Assembly: GCA_050110875.1 (NCBI GenBank)
Contig: CP188828.1
Span: 992,001-1,056,000 of the forward strand
Direction: 5' to 3'
From: Methyloligella sp050110875
GTDB taxonomy: Bacteria > Pseudomonadota > Alphaproteobacteria > Rhizobiales > Methyloligellaceae
DNA: 64,000 bases
Both the position numbers and the translations under genes were made by a program. This document shows, piece by piece, positions 52,124 to 61,381 of the stretch. The first letter of the stretch is position 1. Every line of letters begins with the position of its first letter. The notes beneath the pieces are model-generated. The model searched no databases. It was not told the origin of the DNA and saw only the letters and a program-made list of their open reading frames with translations.

Positions 52124-53005
52124 TTACGAATCCCCCTCCTCGTGGCCGAGCCAACCCAGAATCGCTTCCGCCGTCACGTCCGGAAACTCCTCGTAGAAGG
52201 AGAGCTTGCCGTGGGACAGCTCCAGCCCCTCGATATTGTCGAGGGAGGCCAGCACTTGCATCGCGGCCTTGGACTTGTGTGGCGCATCCTTGGCGTAGAG
52301 CAGAAGGATTGCTTCGCCGGCTTTCCGCCCGGCCGCCAGCAAGCTCTCCTGGTCGAGATAGGGATCGAGCTCGCCGGTCACGAAGCGGAAGGAGGAATAT
52401 CGGGCGCCCGGCGCTTCCGTGACACGCCGCTTCTCCCACATGCGCGCCTCGGTCAGCCAGGCCGGATCGTCATAGACATGGCCGCGCGCCATCATGCCGA
52501 TCACGGGCTTGTTGACGTTGAGGCGATAGAAGCCAGCGCCGAGCACAGGAATGTCGACGGTGCGGGCGAGTCCGCCGAACAGGCCCATGCGCTTGCCGGC
52601 CATAGTGGGCAGGGGGCCGCGCCAAGTCGGCGAGAGCAGCACCAGTTTGCCCAAACTGCGAGGCGCCTCGGCGGCCTGGCCGATGGCGTAGCCCGCCCCA
52701 TGACCTGCCGCGACCGTGGCCGCGGGCTCATACTCGGTGGCGAGAAAGCGCAAGAATTTCCGGTAATGCGCCGGCCGCCAATCCACCTTGGGCCGAGCCA
52801 GATCGCCGAAACCCGGCCAATCCACCGCGATCGTCGAATATGCGCTGCCGAGTGCCTTCTGGAGCCCCCACATCTCCCGCCGGGTGGAAATGGAGCTCAG
52901 GGCCGGCAGCATGAGAAGGGGCGGGCCCTCGCCATAACGGGTAAGCCCTAGTTCAAGCGGCTCGCCGTCCGCCTTCCAAGCGATTCGTCCTTCGATTCCA
53001 TCCAT
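52124..53005 (-). CDS. Alpha/beta-fold hydrolase with non-standard nucleophile site
   Basis: A 293-residue alpha/beta hydrolase-fold protein. The strand/loop pattern (PPLLMLPALSSIS, IAVDWPGFGDLA) is typical, but the nucleophile elbow reads AAGHGAGYAIG: Gly103 stands where a Ser is expected in GxSxG. Similar relatives with GHAA-type elbows exist in phototrophs. Either the reaction does not use a serine or the protein is not a hydrolase. ATG at 53005 begins 23 nt after the nitronate monooxygenase stop; an ATG at 53047 would overlap that gene by 20 bp. The two are probably co-transcribed. Confidence 0.72.
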   Translation of the reverse strand: MDGIEGRIAWKADGEPLELGLTRYGEGPPLLMLPALSSISTRREMWGLQKALGSAYSTIAVDWPGFGDLARPKVDWRPAHYRKFLRFLATEYEPAATVAAGHGAGYAIGQAAEAPRSLGKLVLLSPTWRGPLPTMAGKRMGLFGGLARTVDIPVLGAGFYRLNVNKPVIGMMARGHVYDDPAWLTEARMWEKRRVTEAPGARYSSFRFVTGELDPYLDQESLLAAGRKAGEAILLLYAKDAPHKSKAAMQVLASLDNIEGLELSHGKLSFYEEFPDVTAEAILGWLGHEEGDS

Positions 53006-53027
53006 AACCCCCGGTAACACGAAAACA

Positions 53028-54098
53028 TCATGGTCTGGATGTGGCATCGGCCGCACGCCACTCCTCGCCGAGGCGGGCAACGAGCTCGGCAGACGGCATG
53101 GGGCGGGCGAGTGGCGCGCCCTGCCCGGCCCATTGGGCACCGAACCCCGTCTCGCCGGAGGCCTTGGCGGCGGCGTTCAGGGCTTTGCCCGCATCGTAAG
53201 CGATCGGATAGTCGGGGATGCCGTCTCCCAGCTCTTTCGCAAGCCTTGTGAACCGGTTGGCGAGGCAGCGCGCCGGGCGGCCGGAGATTGCCGCCGTCAT
53301 CACCGTATGATGGGCCGCATCGCTGAAAAGCGCCTTGCGATACCCGTCATCGGCATTGGATTCCGGACAGCCGACAAAGGCCGTGCCGAGCTGGGCGGCG
53401 ACGGCGCCGAGCTTCAGGGCGGATGCGATGCCCGCCCCGTCCATGATGCCGCCGGCGGCGATCACGGGGATCGGTAGCCTTTCGACCAGGAGCCGGGTCA
53501 GGGCGAAGGTGCCGAGACGGCTGTCCTCGGCATCAGGATCGAACACGCCGCGATGGCCGCCCGCCTCGTAGCCTTGCGCCACCACCATATCCATGCCGGC
53601 GGCGACCGCGGCCTCTCCCTCGGCGAGATTGGTGGCGCTCGCGATCAGAATCGCGCCGGTCTTGCGCAGCGCCTCGACCTGTTCCGGCTGAGGCAGCCCG
53701 AGGTGAAAGCTCACGACCGGCGGCCGCGCTTCCAGAAGCACGCCGAGCATGGCGTCGTTGATCAGGAAGCTCGTGTTGATCTCGCGCAAGCTCTCCGGCG
53801 GTTCGGCGCCGAGACTTTCGAAGGTCGGGCGCATTCGCTCCAGCCAAGCGCTTTCGCGGGCCGGGTCGGCGGTGGCCGGGCGATGGCAGAACAGATTGAC
53901 GTTGAAGGGCCGATTGGAGGAAGCGCGGATGGCGGCCATCATCTTCTTGGCCTCTTCGGGCGTGGCGCTGGCCAAGCCGACGGAGCCGAGCCCGCCGGCC
54001 TCGGAGACGGCAGCCGCCATTTTCGGCGTGGCCGTGCCCGCCATAGGTGCTTGGATGATCGGCAGTTCGAGTCCGAGCCGCTGCAGGAGATCGTGCAT
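53028..54098 (-). CDS. Nitronate monooxygenase (2-nitropropane dioxygenase family)
   Basis: An FMN enzyme oxidising alkyl nitronates such as propionate-3-nitronate. In 356 residues there is the TIM-barrel start PIIQAPMAGTATP, IASATNLAEGEAA, the FMN-phosphate motif AQGYEAGGHRG, and VIAAGGIMDGAGIASAL with LGAVAAQLGTAF. These make it the class I type. ATG at 54098 is the sensible start; the longer frame from 54281 adds 61 residues without family similarity. It is directly upstream of the hydrolase gene. Confidence 0.9.
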   Translation of the reverse strand: MHDLLQRLGLELPIIQAPMAGTATPKMAAAVSEAGGLGSVGLASATPEEAKKMMAAIRASSNRPFNVNLFCHRPATADPARESAWLERMRPTFESLGAEPPESLREINTSFLINDAMLGVLLEARPPVVSFHLGLPQPEQVEALRKTGAILIASATNLAEGEAAVAAGMDMVVAQGYEAGGHRGVFDPDAEDSRLGTFALTRLLVERLPIPVIAAGGIMDGAGIASALKLGAVAAQLGTAFVGCPESNADDGYRKALFSDAAHHTVMTAAISGRPARCLANRFTRLAKELGDGIPDYPIAYDAGKALNAAAKASGETGFGAQWAGQGAPLARPMPSAELVARLGEEWRAADATSRP

Positions 54099-54303
54099 CG
54101 GCAGAGTGTAGTCGGTGATTTGGGACCGGGATAGGAACGCCCGTATCGAATTCCGCCCACTGCCGGGAAAATTCCTCCACCGTCGCTGCAAGCGAAAGCG
54201 TGCCGGTTGCCCGGCATGCGCGACCTCGGCGAGATCGAGCTTCAGAGGATTTCGAATGGAGAGCGCCCGGGCGAGCCGCACCCGGGCGCTTCGATGCCTA
54301 GGC

Positions 54304-55398
54304 TCAGCTTCCCGGATCGACGGTCATGAATTTGAAGGGCTTGGCCTTTTCGAAATGGGACGTGGCATCGCCGGCGTAATATTTGCCGCCCGCGACCGGC
54401 AGTTTCCGAAAACCTGCGTCCTTCGAAAAATCGATCTCCGACAGACGCACCCAGAATGTGTTGGGCGTGGTGGCGGAATCGAAGAAATAGACGAGGTTCT
54501 TCTGGTCCGCTGCCGTGCGCCAGATCGTGGAGGCGATATTGGGTTGGTCCGGAGTGGTGATGCCGAGGGGAACGCTGACGCCTCGGATCACGGACAGAGT
54601 CTGGGCCACGGCCTGATTGGCATAAGTCTGGTTCGGCACGTCGGCGATATAATTCTTGGCGAGCTTCTTGGTGACCGCATCCATCAGGAAGGAAGCCCGC
54701 ACATACCGATCCGCGGCGCGGTTGGTGCCGGGCAGGAATTTGAGGCCGCCGACCGTCTTCCAATAATCGTTCAGCGCGATCTGCTGGCTGTAGACGGGCG
54801 AATTGGTCATCACGTTGTATTGCTTGCCGTGATGGACCACGAGCTTGCCGTTCACATATTCGAAGATCGCCGAATCGCCGCTCGGATCCGAGACGGACAG
54901 ATGAAGCGTGGCCGGCGAGCCGTTGGGCAGATCGGCGGTGACGATCCGCAACGGATGCTCCTCGAGATGGGTGACGGCCTCGTCCACGGTGGCGAAATTG
55001 TCCAGCACGTATTGCGCCCAGAAACTGATGGCCATGGGCGGATCTTGCGTGTCGTCGCCATATTCGGACTCCGCCAGATAGAGCAGATTGGCCACGAGTC
55101 CCTTCTCGTTCATGCCGTCGGCGCTGGCGATGTTGTAGGCCGAGGCGATGACGCTGCCGTATTTTGAGGTCCAACTCGGCGAATCCGGTCCTGCCCCGCC
55201 ATTTCGCTCCACACCTCTAGGAAAGATCCAAAGATCGGTCTGCATGTCCTCTTTCCAATCCATGCTCCGGCCCGTGATCACGGTGCCGTCCTCGCCGATA
55301 TAGACGGCGCGGGTGCAGGCCTCGGCCCGCGGCATCGCGCAACTCGCGGCGAGCAGGGAGGTTGCAACGAAAGAGGTGAGAATTCGTTTGGGTTTCAT
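54304..55398 (-). CDS. Choloylglycine-hydrolase-family (linear amide C-N) hydrolase, secreted
   Basis: An Ntn-type amidase precursor of 364 residues. After the signal peptide (RILTSFVATSLLAASCA, ending AEA) the next residue is Cys28, ready to be the N-terminal nucleophile: CTRAVYIGEDG. GRSMDW (Arg and Asp of the active site), VMTNSP (Asn) and GTNRAADRY (Asn/Arg) complete the family set. Substrates include penicillin V, bile salts and N-acyl-homoserine lactones; which applies here is unknown. ATG at 55398 has GGAG 6 nt upstream. Exported, so it would act in the periplasm or outside. Confidence 0.9.
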   Translation of the reverse strand: MKPKRILTSFVATSLLAASCAMPRAEACTRAVYIGEDGTVITGRSMDWKEDMQTDLWIFPRGVERNGGAGPDSPSWTSKYGSVIASAYNIASADGMNEKGLVANLLYLAESEYGDDTQDPPMAISFWAQYVLDNFATVDEAVTHLEEHPLRIVTADLPNGSPATLHLSVSDPSGDSAIFEYVNGKLVVHHGKQYNVMTNSPVYSQQIALNDYWKTVGGLKFLPGTNRAADRYVRASFLMDAVTKKLAKNYIADVPNQTYANQAVAQTLSVIRGVSVPLGITTPDQPNIASTIWRTAADQKNLVYFFDSATTPNTFWVRLSEIDFSKDAGFRKLPVAGGKYYAGDATSHFEKAKPFKFMTVDPGS

Positions 55399-55546
55399 TG
55401 AGATCTCCATCGGCGACAAGTCTTCGAAGAGCCTGGGATCAGGGAAGAGCATAGCCCGTTAAGATTGCGCGAAGACGACCGTTTGAAAGTTGAACATTCG
55501 GCGGGCTTGACCGTGCAGACCACGAGGGGAGGCGGAGAGGCTTCGT

Positions 55547-56437
55547 ATGACGAGACCCGGCACCATCCGCATCGGCATCTCGGGCTGGAACTACAAGCCG
55601 TGGCGCGGGGTGTTCTATCCGAAAGGCCTGCCCCAGAGATGCGAGCTCGAATACGCCGCCGAGCAGTTCGGCACCATCGAGATCAACGGCACCTTCTATT
55701 CCATGCAGCGCCCATCGAGCTTCGCGAGCTGGGCGGAACGGACGCCGGAAGGTTTCGTCTTTTCGGTGAAGGGACCGCGCTACATCACCCATATGAAGCG
55801 GTTGAAGGACGTGGATGCGCCGCTGGCCAATTTCATGGCCTCGGGGCTCTTGCGGCTCGGCAAGAAGCTCGGACCGGTTCTCTGGCAGTTCCCGCCGAGT
55901 ATGAAATTCGATCCAGAACGTTTCGAGGCGTTCTTCGCCATGCTGCCCCACGACACGGATGCGGCGGCCGATCTCGCCAAGCGCCATGACGACAAGATCA
56001 AAGGCCGCGAGCAGGTCTGGCTGAAAGCGGATGCAAAGCGGAAGATGCGCCACGCGGTGGAGATCCGCCATGACAGCTTTCGCGACCAAGCCTTCGTCAA
56101 GCTGCTGCGCAAATACGATGTCGCGCTCGTGTGCGCCGACACGGTCGACTGGCCGCGTTTGATGGATCTCACATCCGACTTCGTCTACTGCCGGCTGCAC
56201 GGCTCCGAGGAACTCTACGCCTCGGGCTATGACGACGAGGCTTTGGATGATTGGGCGCGGCGCGTTGATCGCTGGGCCAAGGGCGGCGAGCCGCAAGATG
56301 CGGAGCGAGTGGATGGCCCGACGAAACCGCGCAAATCGGGACGTGACGTCTATGTCTATTTCGACAACGACATGAAGGTGAAGGCGCCCAGAGACGCCGC
56401 GGCGTTGGCGGAGCGGCTCGGCCTCGGCAAAGGGTGA
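55547..56437 (+). CDS. DUF72 family protein
   Basis: A 296-residue TIM-barrel protein of the DUF72 (YecE) family: IGISGWNYKPWRGVFYP at the start, EINGTFY, FVFSVKGPRYITH, GPVLWQFPPS, AVEIRHDSF, then VYCRLHGSEELYASGY and YVYFDNDMKVKAPRDA. These conserved positions suggest an enzyme, but its reaction is not established. GGAGAGG lies upstream of ATG 55547. It is followed after 135 nt by the PfkB-family gene on the same strand. Confidence 0.9.
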   Translation: MTRPGTIRIGISGWNYKPWRGVFYPKGLPQRCELEYAAEQFGTIEINGTFYSMQRPSSFASWAERTPEGFVFSVKGPRYITHMKRLKDVDAPLANFMASGLLRLGKKLGPVLWQFPPSMKFDPERFEAFFAMLPHDTDAAADLAKRHDDKIKGREQVWLKADAKRKMRHAVEIRHDSFRDQAFVKLLRKYDVALVCADTVDWPRLMDLTSDFVYCRLHGSEELYASGYDDEALDDWARRVDRWAKGGEPQDAERVDGPTKPRKSGRDVYVYFDNDMKVKAPRDAAALAERLGLGKG

Positions 56438-56572
56438 TGCGGCTGCTTGGGCTGGGACGCCTTCTCGGGTCCGCTCTGGACCGACGAATGCCATCGTCAT
56501 TGCCGCTGTCATCTGGGCTTTGTCGGGCTTGGCTATCCGAACGCGAAAGAGCAGCATTGAACGAGGATCGTT

Positions 56573-57523
56573 GTGACCGATCCTAGCGACGGAGCAAAAA
56601 GCGCTTTGCGGGACATTTGCGTGCTTGCCCCCTGGCCCATCGTCACCGTGACCATCGAACGCGGCATGGATGGGGGCGACGAGATCTATTTCCATGCGGG
56701 CGGTCAGGGGTTTTGGGTCGCCCGCATGATCGCCCATCTCGGGAGCCGGCCGATCCTTTGCGGCCCGCTCGGCGGCGAATCCGGAATCGTGGTGCGCGCG
56801 CTGATCGAGGCGGAAGGCATCGAGCTGCGGCCCGTCGAGAGCGAGCGCTGGAATGGCGGTTACGTGCACGACCGTAGGGAGGGTGACCGGAAAACCCTCG
56901 CCACGATGCCGCCCGCCGCGCTGAACCGGCACGAGGCTGACGATCTTTACGACACGGTGCTGACGGCAGGGCTCCACGCGGGCGTGGTGGTCATGACCGG
57001 GGTGGTCGAAGAGGACATACTCGCCTCCGATTTCTATTCTCGCCTGGCCCACGATCTCACCCGCAACGGCGTCGCCGTGGTTGCCGATCTGTCGAAGCAG
57101 GCGCTGACGGGGCTAGATGGCGGGGTGGCCTTCCTCAAGGTCAGCCATAGCGAGCTGATCGGGGCCGGATTTTGCACCTCGGAAGACGAGCGGTCCGTCA
57201 CCGAAGGGCTGATGGCGCTCAAACGGTCCACCGGCGCCACCAACGCCATCGTCTCCCGGGCCGACCAACCGGCATTCGCCCTTTTGCAGGACCGGCTGGT
57301 CAAGGTAGTGCCGCCGCGTTTTCAGGAATTGGATCATCGTGGGGCCGGGGATTCCATGACAGCCGCGATTGCCGTGGCTCAGGCCCATGGGCTTCCGCCC
57401 GACGAGACGTTGCGCATGGCCGCCGCGGCCGGCGCGCTGAACGTCACCAGACACGGCCTTGGCACGGGGAAGCTGGAGCATATCCGGGAGATCGCTTCAC
57501 ATGTGTCGGTGGTGGATATGTGA
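56573..57523 (+). CDS. PfkB-family carbohydrate kinase (1-phosphofructokinase-like)
   Basis: A 316-residue ribokinase-fold sugar kinase. The signature DHRGAGDSMTAAIA (GAGD anion hole and catalytic Asp) and the N-terminal GGQGFWVARMIAHLG (in place of the usual GGKGxNVA) are visible, with VVADLSKQALTG in the middle. The tail AAAAGALNVTRHGLGTG is typical. The closest subgroup appears to be 1-phosphofructokinase/tagatose kinase, but the altered N-terminal loop leaves the sugar uncertain. GTG at 56573, with GAGG upstream, is the start. No PTS sugar genes accompany it. Confidence 0.82.
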   Translation: MTDPSDGAKSALRDICVLAPWPIVTVTIERGMDGGDEIYFHAGGQGFWVARMIAHLGSRPILCGPLGGESGIVVRALIEAEGIELRPVESERWNGGYVHDRREGDRKTLATMPPAALNRHEADDLYDTVLTAGLHAGVVVMTGVVEEDILASDFYSRLAHDLTRNGVAVVADLSKQALTGLDGGVAFLKVSHSELIGAGFCTSEDERSVTEGLMALKRSTGATNAIVSRADQPAFALLQDRLVKVVPPRFQELDHRGAGDSMTAAIAVAQAHGLPPDETLRMAAAAGALNVTRHGLGTGKLEHIREIASHVSVVDM

Positions 57524-57664
57524 AGGGGATGGACTTGGTGGCATGAGCGGGCGCCGAACCGGCGTAAAGCCTAAGAGCAGAGTTTCTTCGCCGGCTCATC
57601 CAGATATTGCTATAGCTTAGTTTTTCAGGCCCAATTCCGGCTGAAGACTGGGATAAATAGGGGA

Positions 57665-59083
57665 GTGTGGGGCGTGTTTCAGACTTGTTCTCTTTCTCGA
57701 AAATGGCGAGCTGCCGGCTGGTCGTTTTCTCTTGTTCCGCTAATCGCCATGCTGGCGGGGTCTCCGGCCCATGCGCAGGAGATGAAGTGGGACTTCTACA
57801 AGAAGACCGACATCACGCCGCCGGCCGCCGTGCTGAGCTTCGGTGTTCCGAAGACGGACAATCAACAGTTCCGCGCGAGCTGCGAGGGGTCCGATCCGAT
57901 CATCACGGCCTTCGCGGCCGATGTGGCCGACTTGCGCGAAGGTGCGCCCGTGAAGGTGATGTTCACCGGCGCCGACGGCTTCGGCGAGGAGATCAAGGCG
58001 CAAGCTTCCGGCGTGCAGGGCGGCTCCGGAATCACGGGCTTCGTGTTCAATACGCGTCCGAACGATCCGCTCTGGATCGCCATCGCCGAGCTGGACCAGA
58101 TCAGCTATTCGGTCGGCGGCAAGCCGCCGATATCCCTGGCGCTCGACGGCTCGAATAAGCAGGTCAAGTCGTTCCTCGACACTTGCGACAAATACGCGAT
58201 GCAGGAAGCCGCAGAGGATCCGATCCAAGGGATCGAAGGCGCAGCCGGCATGACCGAGAAGGAAGGCTTCAAGGAGGCCAAGGAGGTCGACACGATCGAC
58301 GCCTACGAGGCCTTCCTGAAGAACTTCCCGAACGGGGTGCGGGCCGATATGGCGCGCAACCGCATCCAGCGTCTCAGCCGCAAGGGCGAGGTCGACGCGA
58401 TGCCGACGGGGCCTGCGCCGACCATGAAGACGGTCGATCTGGGCCCGGGCGGTGCGGCTTGGACGAACTACAATCTGGCGCTCGAAGGCGGTGCCGCTTC
58501 GGCCTATGCCGCCGGCGTGAACGCCAAGGGCATGAAGCTCACCACCTATTGCACGCCGGCCAAGCGTCTTCTGATGATCCTGCAGCAGACCAAGCCGGGC
58601 TCCTATCCGGAGTATGATGCGCGGGTGGCGGAAGGCCTCTCCAATCCGGTCGGCGCGGGCTACGATCCGGGCGCCGGCAAGATGATCGTCAGCTTCCCGA
58701 ACGGCGCGGAGATTCCGGGCGCGGCCCATTACGAGCCGGGCAGCGGCAGCATCTCCGTGACGTCGCCGACGAATCCGAGCGGCTTCCTGCCGAACGAGCA
58801 GGAGGTCCAGAACCTGCTGACCCAGTCCACGGTCTCTTTCACCGCACCGCCCTTCAAGGCGACCTTCCAGCTGAACGGCAGCAAGAAGGCGATCTGCGAG
58901 GTGGTCAATCGCTGCCAGGCAGTGGTGCCGGCTTGCGGCGCCGAGGGCGTGGTGGTCGAGGAGGAGCCGGGCTGCGGCCTCGGCAAGATCCGGATCGACA
59001 ACCAGTGCATGTCCCGCGAGGAGGCCCGCAGCTATTGCGGTCCCGGCTACAAGCCGGGCAAGGAGACCTGTATTCCCCGGTAA
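57665..59083 (+). CDS. Secreted Cys-rich protein with internal duplication, unknown
   Basis: A 472-residue exported protein (signal around LVPLIAMLAGSPAHA). Two related modules can be seen. Module 1 runs from about 55 to 175 with Cys73 and Cys174 and ends LALDGSNKQVKSFLDTC. Module 2 runs from about 288 to 417 with Cys296 and Cys417 and ends FQLNGSKKAICEVVNRC. Between them is YEAFLKNFPNGVRADMARNR, a TPR-like segment common in rhizobial exported proteins. The last 50 residues are Cys-rich (GCGLGKIRIDNQC ... YCGPGYKPGKETC). Start candidates are GTG 57665 or GTG 57674. It is a single unit; a hairpin follows. Function unknown. Confidence 0.7.
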   Translation: MWGVFQTCSLSRKWRAAGWSFSLVPLIAMLAGSPAHAQEMKWDFYKKTDITPPAAVLSFGVPKTDNQQFRASCEGSDPIITAFAADVADLREGAPVKVMFTGADGFGEEIKAQASGVQGGSGITGFVFNTRPNDPLWIAIAELDQISYSVGGKPPISLALDGSNKQVKSFLDTCDKYAMQEAAEDPIQGIEGAAGMTEKEGFKEAKEVDTIDAYEAFLKNFPNGVRADMARNRIQRLSRKGEVDAMPTGPAPTMKTVDLGPGGAAWTNYNLALEGGAASAYAAGVNAKGMKLTTYCTPAKRLLMILQQTKPGSYPEYDARVAEGLSNPVGAGYDPGAGKMIVSFPNGAEIPGAAHYEPGSGSISVTSPTNPSGFLPNEQEVQNLLTQSTVSFTAPPFKATFQLNGSKKAICEVVNRCQAVVPACGAEGVVVEEEPGCGLGKIRIDNQCMSREEARSYCGPGYKPGKETCIPR

Positions 59084-59454
59084 AACTTTCGAGCTCTGAG
59101 AGCTCGGGGCGGAAGCCATAAGAGTTGACGCAGGCCGTCCAAGATGTCTTGGGCGGCCTGTTGCTTATTGGGTCAACGCAATCGTGTACGAAGGTGCTAC
59201 CTTGCTCCCATAAAGCCTGTATGCTGACTAGCGGACCCGCAAAGGATGGGTGGCCAGGAGACAAGAATCCGGCCCTCGCGGCCGCATCTTGCGCGCACGC
59301 ATCTCGGCGGCGGGGTGTTTTACGCCTTTATTTTCCATCCGCTGCTGTGCGTATTCGCTTTGCCCAAGCAGGTATGCGACAACCACGGCCTTGCAGGCAG
59401 CTAGGCTCAATCCCACTTTGCGGGTGCTGAGGGGATGCGCTTTCGGGAGGCGAG
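59084..59454. other. 371-nt region before the Mla operon
   Basis: It contains a long hairpin (59131-59160) that probably ends the upstream gene, and then about 290 nt without a convincing gene. The mlaE promoter should lie here, but no clear -35/-10 was identified. Short frames on both strands lack codon structure and ribosome sites. Confidence 0.5.
59131..59160 (+). terminator. Terminator-like hairpin
   Basis: CAGGCCGTCCAAGA pairs with TCTTGGGCGGCCTG, 14 pairs with one G-T wobble and a very short loop, 48 nt beyond the Cys-rich protein gene. A weak T-rich tail (TTGCTTATT) follows. Confidence 0.6.
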
Positions 59455-60591
59455 GTGAGCGGCGAAGCTCTACTGACAAGTCGGTTCGACGACGGCGTGC
59501 TGTCGCTGACCGGCGGCGGGTCCTGGACCGCTCGCAATGCCGGCGAACTGGAACGGTTGCTGGAAGCGCAGCGGGAAGACGCAGGCGCGGCCAAGGCCAT
59601 CTCCATCGACATGAGTAGTGTCAGCGAGTTCGACAGCTACGGCGCTTGGCTGCTGGAACGCCTGACTCGGGAATGGCAGGCGGAAGGCAGCAAGCTCACG
59701 GTCAGCAAGCTGCCCAAGCAGGATCACGGCCTGCTGGAGGAGATGCGCCAGGTCAACCAGACGGCGCCGGCTTTTCCTCGCAAAGGAAACCCGGTCCTCG
59801 ACGGCTTGGCACGGATCGGCCAGGGGGGTGCCTCGGTGCTCGACGATGCGGCCGAATTCGCCAACATGTTCGGCGCGCTCAGCGCCGCCACCTTCCGTGT
59901 CCTGGGTCGTATCACGACCTTCCGGCTCACATCCCTCGTGAATCAGCTCGACCGGGTCGCCTGGCAAGCGGTGCCGATCATCGTGCTCATCACGCTTCTG
60001 ATCGGCGGGATCATCGCCCAGCAGGGGCTGTTCCATTTCCGCCGATTCGGCGCTGAGGATTACGCCATCGACCTGGTCGGCGTGCTGGTGGTGCGCGAGG
60101 TCGGTGTGCTGATCGTGGCGATCATGGTGGCCGGGCGCTCGGGCAGTTCCTACACCGCGGAGCTCGGCTCCATGATGATGCGCGAGGAGATCGATGCCTT
60201 GCGCACCATGGGGTTCAACCCTGTCGAGGTGTTGATGCTTCCCCGCGTTCTGGCGCTGACTCTCGCCTTGCCGGTGCTCACCTTCATCGGCGCCATGGCC
60301 GCCCTGCTCGGGGGTGGGATCGTCGCCTGGGTCTATGGCGGAATGAGCCCGGAGATCTACATCACCCGGCTCAGCGATATCCTCACCGTCGATCATTTCA
60401 AGGTCGGCATGGTCAAGGCACCCTTCATGGGCTTGGTGATCGGCATCGTCGCCTGCGCGCAAGCCATGAAGGTGGCGGGCTCCGCCGAATCCCTCGGACT
60501 TCAGACCACGATCTCGGTGGTGAAATCGATCTTCCTGGTGATCGTCTTGGACGGGTTCTTCGCCATCTTCTTCGCATCCATAGGCATCTGA
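59455..60591 (+). CDS. mlaE: MlaE-type lipid ABC permease with N-terminal STAS-like domain
   Basis: Inner-membrane permease of the phospholipid (Mla) system that keeps outer-membrane asymmetry. Residues ~1-105 form a STAS-like domain (ISIDMSSVSEFDSYGAWLLER). In gammaproteobacteria this role belongs to the separate MlaB protein. Then comes the MlaE domain with FGAEDYAIDLVGVLVVREVG, AELGSMMMREEIDALRTMG and NPVEVLMLPRVLAL, and membrane helices to the C-terminus (378 residues). GTG at 59455 follows GGGAGG. It is 3 nt before mlaF. Confidence 0.92.
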   Translation: MSGEALLTSRFDDGVLSLTGGGSWTARNAGELERLLEAQREDAGAAKAISIDMSSVSEFDSYGAWLLERLTREWQAEGSKLTVSKLPKQDHGLLEEMRQVNQTAPAFPRKGNPVLDGLARIGQGGASVLDDAAEFANMFGALSAATFRVLGRITTFRLTSLVNQLDRVAWQAVPIIVLITLLIGGIIAQQGLFHFRRFGAEDYAIDLVGVLVVREVGVLIVAIMVAGRSGSSYTAELGSMMMREEIDALRTMGFNPVEVLMLPRVLALTLALPVLTFIGAMAALLGGGIVAWVYGGMSPEIYITRLSDILTVDHFKVGMVKAPFMGLVIGIVACAQAMKVAGSAESLGLQTTISVVKSIFLVIVLDGFFAIFFASIGI

Positions 60592-60594
60592 TCA

Positions 60595-61374
60595 ATGGCC
60601 GAGAACGTCATCACAGCGAAGGATCTGGAAGTGAGCTTCGGGACCCATAAGGTTCTCGACGATCTGTCGCTTTCGGTCCGCCGCGGCGAGATCCTGGGTG
60701 TGGTCGGTGCCTCGGGCAGCGGGAAATCCGTTTTGTTGCGGACCCTGATCGGTCTCGTGGCTAAACGACGAGGCAGCGTGACCGTGCTTGACGTGGACCA
60801 GGACACCGCCTCGGAAGAGGAGTGGCAGGCGGTAGAACGGCGCTGGGGCGTGTTGTTTCAGCGCGGCGCCCTGTTCTCTTCCTTGACGGTGCTCCAGAAC
60901 GTTCAATTCCTGATGCGGGAGATCTTGGATATCTCCCAGGAGCTGATGGACGAGGTTGCCATGGCGAAGCTCGAGATGGTGGGCCTGACGCGGGCGGATG
61001 CGGAGAAATACCCATCCGAACTGTCGGGCGGCATGACCAAGCGCGCCGCCTTGGCCCGCGCTCTCTCCATCGATCCCGAGATCGTCTTTCTCGATGAGCC
61101 GACCTCGGGCCTCGATCCGATCTCGGCCGGCGATCTCGACGAGCTGATCAAGACCCTGCAACAGACACTCGGCCTGACCGTATTCATGGTGACCCACGAT
61201 CTGGAGAGCCTCTATACGATCTGCGACCGGATCGCCGTGATCGCCGACGGCAAGGTGGTCACGGAAGGTCCGATGTCGACCATGCTGCAAAGCGAACATC
61301 CCTGGGTGAAAGCCTATTTCCGAGGCCAGCGCGGAAGCCTGCTCGCCGCGCACCGCGAACAGCCCGCAATATGA
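60595..61374 (+). CDS. mlaF: Phospholipid ABC transporter ATPase MlaF
   Basis: The 259-residue ATPase of the Mla complex: Walker A GASGSGKS (residues 38-45), FQRGALFSSLTVLQNV, signature LSGGMTKRAALARAL, Walker B VFLDEPTSGLDP and H-loop VTHDLESLY. The Q-loop sequence FQRGALFSSL is typical of MlaF. It starts with ATG 60595, three nt after mlaE, and 7 nt separate it from mlaD: one operon. Confidence 0.94.
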   Translation: MAENVITAKDLEVSFGTHKVLDDLSLSVRRGEILGVVGASGSGKSVLLRTLIGLVAKRRGSVTVLDVDQDTASEEEWQAVERRWGVLFQRGALFSSLTVLQNVQFLMREILDISQELMDEVAMAKLEMVGLTRADAEKYPSELSGGMTKRAALARALSIDPEIVFLDEPTSGLDPISAGDLDELIKTLQQTLGLTVFMVTHDLESLYTICDRIAVIADGKVVTEGPMSTMLQSEHPWVKAYFRGQRGSLLAAHREQPAI

Positions 61375-61381
61375 GGCAACA

